This document shows, one piece after another, positions 40,756 through 44,315 of a DNA stretch of 44,315 nt (positions are counted from its first letter, which is position 1; every line of letters begins with the position of its first letter). A program made the position numbers and the translations under genes. Origin of the DNA: Sulfurimicrobium sp964384915. GTDB taxonomy: Bacteria; Pseudomonadota; Gammaproteobacteria; Burkholderiales; Sulfuricellaceae. The stretch lies in NCBI GenBank assembly GCA_964384915.1, contig CAYLMA010000031.1, forward strand, positions 1-44,315. Reading direction: 5' to 3'. The notes below the pieces were generated by a model, which did not search any database, was not told where the DNA came from, and saw nothing but the letters and a program-made list of their open reading frames with translations.

Positions 40756-42096
40756 ATGCCAATCATGAATGTCATAACTGACACAGAAACCGGCATAGCA
40801 AAAGTCCCTCGCGAACTCGTCGAATTTCTTGACAGCTTCCCGGACCCCAAAATCCTGCTTGATGCGCACTACCGCATACTCGCCGCCAATTCAGCTTACC
40901 GGCGCGAATTCGGCGCCAAGCGGAAGATAGAGGGACGTTTCTGCTATGAACTCTCCCATCATTACGACAAGCCCTGCGACCAGGCCGGCGAGAACTGCCC
41001 ATTGCGGGATTCCATGGAAAGCGGAGAACCCAGCCGCGTACTCCACGTGCACCATACTTCGGCGGGGAGGGAACATGTGGAAGTGGAACTGGTGCCAGTC
41101 AAGGACGAAACTGGAAACACCCGCTATTTCATAGAAACCATGCACGTGTTGCGCCATGCCCATGGCGACGCCCAGGAACGCAATCTGGTGGGCTACTCGC
41201 GCCCCTTCAACCGCATGCTCGAGCTTGCCAAACGCGTCGCAGCAAGGGAAAGCTCGGTGCTGCTGCTGGGCGAATCGGGTACCGGCAAGGAACTGGTGGC
41301 GCAGGCCATCCACGACATGAGCCCGCGCGCGGCAGCGCCATTCGTGGCGGTGGAATGCTCGGGGCTGACCGAAACCCTGTTCGAAAGCGAGATGTTCGGC
41401 TACGAGAAAGGCGCTTTCACCGGCGCGACTGGCCGCAAGACCGGGCTGGTCGAGGCCGCACACGGCGGCACCCTGCTCCTCGACGAAGTGGGGGATATCC
41501 CCCTGTCGCTACAGGTCAAGCTGCTGCGCCTGCTGGAGGCGGGCACCTATCGCCGCATCGGCGGAGTGGAGCCGCTGAGCGCGGATTTCCGGCTGGTGGC
41601 CGCCACCCACCGCGATTTGGCTGCAATGGTGGCAGAAGGCAGTTTCCGTCAGGATCTTTTCTTCCGCCTGAATGTTTTTCCCATCCAGCTGCCGTCATTG
41701 CGGGAACGGATGGATGACCTGCCGATGCTGGTGGAGCGCCTGCTGTCAAGGCTGGAGCCAGGGAGGAAAATCGCGCTCGCCGAGGAAACCATGGCGGCCC
41801 TGATGCGCTACGACTTTCCCGGGAATGTGCGGGAATTGCGCAACATCCTGGAGCGCGCGCTGATCATGGCCGACGGCAACACCATCCTGCCCCAGCACCT
41901 CCACCTTGGCAGCATGAAAAAATCCAGGAGCGAGGCTTCCCCTGCGCCGTCTTTTGAAGAACTGGTCTCTCTCGAACAGATGGAAAGGCGCTACCTTTCG
42001 TGGGCGGAAAAACATTTCAACGGCGACCGCAAAACCTTGGCCGCAAAACTGGGCATGAGCGAACGAACTCTTTACAGAAAGCTTAAAGAATCATAA
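40756..42096 (+). CDS. Sigma-54-dependent activator with Cys-bearing PAS domain
   Basis: A 446-residue enhancer-binding protein. The N-terminal PAS domain (about 20-130) has a CYELSHHYDKPCDQAGENCPL segment with three Cys and two adjacent His residues. The AAA+ domain has Walker A GESGTGKE (172-179), the sigma-54 contact GAFTGA (219-224), Walker B LLLDEVGD with Asp243-Glu244 and an Arg-finger region. The Fis-type helix-turn-helix is at the end (RKTLAAKLGMSERTLYRKLKE). The PAS domain may sense a redox, metal or ligand signal. The start is uncertain (40756 or 40765), with no clear SD. Its target promoters are not evident. Confidence 0.9.
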   Translation: MPIMNVITDTETGIAKVPRELVEFLDSFPDPKILLDAHYRILAANSAYRREFGAKRKIEGRFCYELSHHYDKPCDQAGENCPLRDSMESGEPSRVLHVHHTSAGREHVEVELVPVKDETGNTRYFIETMHVLRHAHGDAQERNLVGYSRPFNRMLELAKRVAARESSVLLLGESGTGKELVAQAIHDMSPRAAAPFVAVECSGLTETLFESEMFGYEKGAFTGATGRKTGLVEAAHGGTLLLDEVGDIPLSLQVKLLRLLEAGTYRRIGGVEPLSADFRLVAATHRDLAAMVAEGSFRQDLFFRLNVFPIQLPSLRERMDDLPMLVERLLSRLEPGRKIALAEETMAALMRYDFPGNVRELRNILERALIMADGNTILPQHLHLGSMKKSRSEASPAPSFEELVSLEQMERRYLSWAEKHFNGDRKTLAAKLGMSERTLYRKLKES

Positions 42097-42112
42097 TCAA
42101 CACATTGTATTT

Positions 42113-43411
42113 TCAATAGTCATCGACAAGCAATGCCGCGCGCCGCCCGCGTTCGGCGCTCACGCCCCAGAGCAGAACCAGGCCGGCGACAAAATAGCCG
42201 CCTGTCATCAGGATGGCGAGGCGATGGTCCCCACCCGACATCCAACTCACCAGCCCGTAGCTGAGCGGCCCAAGGATGGAGGACAACTTGACCGCCATTC
42301 CCCACAAGCCAAAAAATTCCGCGCTGCGCTCCGGCGGGCTCAGGTAGCCGACCAGCGCCCGCCCCGCCGACTGGGATGCGCCGAGGCACAAGCCGGCAAT
42401 ATTGGCGGCGAGCCAGAATTGGCCTGGCGTGTCGGCGCCGTAGGCGATCAGGATCATGAGTATCCAGCCCAGCAAGGTCAGCGCGATGGTGCGGATATGC
42501 CCCAGCCGGTCCTGTATATGGCCGAACAGGAAAGCGCCCGCCGCCGCGGTCACGTTCACCAGCAGCACCAGCATGATGGTTTCGCGCGTGCCGAAATGCA
42601 TGGCCTGCTGGGCGTAGATGGCCGCCAGCGCGATCACCGCCTGGATGCCAGCTTGATAAAACACCAGGCAAACCAGGAAACGCCCCAGGTCGCGGTGGCG
42701 GCGCGCATGATGCAGCGTATCGCCGAGCCGGGCGAATGCCTCGCCCACCACGCCGCGGCCCTGCAAATGGGGCTGGGGAACGGCGCGTTCACGCAGGATC
42801 AGGAAAGTGGGCAGCGCGGCGCAGGCGAACAGGCCGGCCGTGATCAGCATGGTGACGGGCACGAACTGGGCCGCGGCCTGCCCCTCTGCTTCCGCCCAAG
42901 TCACGTAGGCCAGCGAAGCGCCCAGGCTGACCAGGCCGCCGACGAAGCCGATGCTCCAGCCCCAGCCTGAAACCTTGCCCATGGCCTCTCCCTTGGCCAG
43001 CTCAGGGAGGAAGGCGGCAATCAGGTTTTCACCCACCCCGAAGAAAAAGTTGCTGAGAATGATCAGTGGAATGGCAAGCATGAGATCGCCCTTTCCCACC
43101 AGCGCCAGACCGGCGGTGAACAACACGCAGCCCATGGTGCTGGCCAGAAGCAGGCGCTTCTTGCTGGCATAGGCATCGGCGTAGGCACCCAGGGCCGGAG
43201 CCGTCACCATGACCAGAAAGTAGGACACCGCCAGCGCTCCCGACCAGGCCAGCGTGCCCCAGTCCTTTCCTTCCGCCACCACCGCCACGAAATAGGCATT
43301 GAAAATGGCGGTGATCACCACCGTGGTATAGCCGGAATTGGCGAAATCGTACATCGCCCAGGCCCATACCTCGCGCGGGCGGACATCATCCGCCAGATTT
43401 TTGGAAACCAT
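42113..43411 (-). CDS. UMF1-family MFS transporter (Atg22-like)
   Basis: A 432-residue, 12-helix membrane protein with the UMF1/Atg22 signature WAMYDFANSGYTTVVITAIFNAYF at about 17-40 and the conserved loop APALGAYADAYASKKR. It carries an unknown metabolite, in homologues thought to be small solutes such as amino acids. Its stop is 16 bases from the convergent sigma-54 activator's stop, with no terminator between. Confidence 0.85.
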   Translation of the reverse strand: MVSKNLADDVRPREVWAWAMYDFANSGYTTVVITAIFNAYFVAVVAEGKDWGTLAWSGALAVSYFLVMVTAPALGAYADAYASKKRLLLASTMGCVLFTAGLALVGKGDLMLAIPLIILSNFFFGVGENLIAAFLPELAKGEAMGKVSGWGWSIGFVGGLVSLGASLAYVTWAEAEGQAAAQFVPVTMLITAGLFACAALPTFLILRERAVPQPHLQGRGVVGEAFARLGDTLHHARRHRDLGRFLVCLVFYQAGIQAVIALAAIYAQQAMHFGTRETIMLVLLVNVTAAAGAFLFGHIQDRLGHIRTIALTLLGWILMILIAYGADTPGQFWLAANIAGLCLGASQSAGRALVGYLSPPERSAEFFGLWGMAVKLSSILGPLSYGLVSWMSGGDHRLAILMTGGYFVAGLVLLWGVSAERGRRAALLVDDY

Positions 43412-43443
43412 CGCCCATCCAGTCGTTCGTCATGCAAAACGGC

Positions 43444-43472
43444 TTGAAGGATAGCAGACATGGGCCTATATT
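43444..43472 (+). promoter_or_regulatory. Predicted promoter of the aldolase gene
   Basis: TTGAAG (43444-43449), 17-base spacer, TATATT (43467-43472); the start would be near 43479, giving a leader of about 28 bases with an AAGGAG site at 43494-43499. The divergent transporter gene begins at 43411. Confidence 0.55.
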
Positions 43473-43506
43473 TGACTACTTCCAACGCTAGCGAAGGAGA
43501 AACAGC

Positions 43507-44315
43507 ATGACCGACATTACCGCCCTGCTCGGCGCCGAGGCCGAGAGCCTGCTGAATCACCAATGCAAAGGCATTCCCGCTGCCACGCTGCACCTGCCGG
43601 GTCCCGACTACGTGGACCGGGTGGTCGCCCACAAGGACGTCAAGCCGGGCGTGATGCGCGCCCTGCAATGCCTCTTCGGCCATGGACGCCTGGCAAATAC
43701 CGGCTATCTTTCCATCCTGCCGGTGGACCAGGGCGTAGAGCATTCCGGCGGCGCCTCTTTCGCCCCCAACCCGATCTATTTCGACCCGGAAAACATCGTC
43801 AGGCTGGCCATCGAAGGCGGCGCCAACGCGGTGGCCTCGACTTACGGCGTGCTCGGCTCGGTGGCGCGCAAATACGCGCACAAGATTCCCTTCATCGTCA
43901 AAATCAACCACAACGAAATCCTCACCTACCCCACGATCTACGACCAGACCCTGTTCGCCAGCGTCGATCAGGCCTTCGACATGGGCGCGGTGGCGGTGGG
44001 GGCGACGGTGTATTACGGCTCGCCGGAGTCGCGGCGCCAGATACAGGAAATCTCCGAGGCATTCCAGCACGCCCATGAGCTGGGCATGGCCACGGTGCTG
44101 TGGGCCTACCTGCGCAACCCGGCCTTCAAGAAGGACGGCGTGGACTACCACACCAGCGCCGACCTCTCCGGCCAGGCCAACCATCTCGCCGCCACCATTG
44201 GGGCCGACATCGTCAAGCAGAAGCAGGCCGAGAACAACGGCGGCTACACCGCCATCAAGTTCGGCAAGACCCATCCCAAGGTCTACAGCGAACTCACCAG
44301 CGACCACCCCATCGA
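43507..44315 (+). CDS. fbaB: Class I fructose-bisphosphate aldolase, DhnA/FbaB type (partial)
   Basis: The reading frame is open from an ATG at 43507 (AAGGAG seven bases upstream) to the window end, so the gene is cut at its 3' side. The 269 visible residues match the DhnA-type aldolase family: LSILPVDQGVEHSGG, VASTYGVLGSVARKY, PFIVKINHNEIL and GADIVKQKQ, in which the first Lys probably forms the Schiff base. It cleaves fructose 1,6-bisphosphate in glycolysis or gluconeogenesis. The family is a DERA-fold type distinct from the metal-dependent class II enzyme. Confidence 0.92.
   Translation, partial: MTDITALLGAEAESLLNHQCKGIPAATLHLPGPDYVDRVVAHKDVKPGVMRALQCLFGHGRLANTGYLSILPVDQGVEHSGGASFAPNPIYFDPENIVRLAIEGGANAVASTYGVLGSVARKYAHKIPFIVKINHNEILTYPTIYDQTLFASVDQAFDMGAVAVGATVYYGSPESRRQIQEISEAFQHAHELGMATVLWAYLRNPAFKKDGVDYHTSADLSGQANHLAATIGADIVKQKQAENNGGYTAIKFGKTHPKVYSELTSDHPI

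Noticed and set aside
43315..44307. Long minus-strand frame opposite the aldolase gene
   Set aside because: Antisense shadow; the plus strand encodes a clear aldolase with a promoter and ribosome binding site.

Overview
The window looks like a betaproteobacterial chromosome, probably of the Nitrosomonadales type. This rests on gene content: a PEP-CTERM secreted protein, c-type cytochromes, many c-di-GMP proteins, an Aat plus Bpt N-end-rule pair, a UMF1-type MFS carrier and a DhnA-type aldolase. It is inference, not a taxonomic assignment. Two parts are clear: an integrated phage-like element (1 to about 16.4 kb) and host chromosome (about 16.4 to 44.3 kb).

Element (1-16.4 kb). Every gene lies on the minus strand, mostly with ATGA-type overlaps and good ribosome binding sites. 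Reading from the integration site leftwards: a P4-type tyrosine integrase abutting the 3' end of tRNA-Ser(GGA); four small genes, one a lipoprotein; a HigB/HigA-type toxin-antitoxin pair with an apparently leaderless promoter; a coiled-coil protein; an AlpA-like excisionase/regulator; a replication-type helix-turn-helix gene whose 3' end carries an array of 15-bp palindromes; three unknown genes; a 1573-residue polyvalent protein (zincin HEIAH motif, LPD38-like region, five GFTP motifs); a DUF5681 protein; and small coiled-coil proteins. Furthest from the integrase is a two-gene unit: a nucleoid-associated (NdpA/YejK-type) protein overlapping a RelA/SpoT-domain nucleotidyltransferase. Its position, pairing and base composition make it the best candidate here for an undescribed defence or toxin system. 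No terminase large subunit, portal or major capsid gene is visible, and the far attachment site is not in the window.

Host part. Left to right: a TetR-controlled DevBCA/MacB-like exporter (adaptor, FtsX-type permease, ATPase) followed by a class II cytochrome c; a degenerate EAL-HDOD protein; a plus-strand copper/silver resistance cluster (DUF2946-like protein, CusF, CusC, CusB, CusA, a cytochrome c lipoprotein, a Spy/CpxP-like protein with Met-rich repeats, DUF302), closed by a strong terminator and a REP-like element; then on the minus strand a metallo-beta-lactamase-fold hydrolase, folA, a chemotaxis receptor, thyA, an HD-GYP phosphodiesterase, bpt and aat; a PEP-CTERM gene; a GST-like protein and an alpha/beta hydrolase; a possible short RNA; a sigma-54 activator with a Cys-bearing PAS domain; a UMF1 transporter; and the start of a class I fructose-bisphosphate aldolase cut by the window end.

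How the genes work together: CusCBA with CusF forms a tripartite Cu(I)/Ag(I) exporter, with periplasmic accessory proteins around it. FolA and ThyA form the dTMP/folate cycle. Aat and Bpt add destabilising N-terminal residues for ClpAP degradation. EAL-HDOD, HD-GYP, the chemoreceptor and the sigma-54 activator are sensory or regulatory. All coordinates and motif positions were read by eye; no database search was run.
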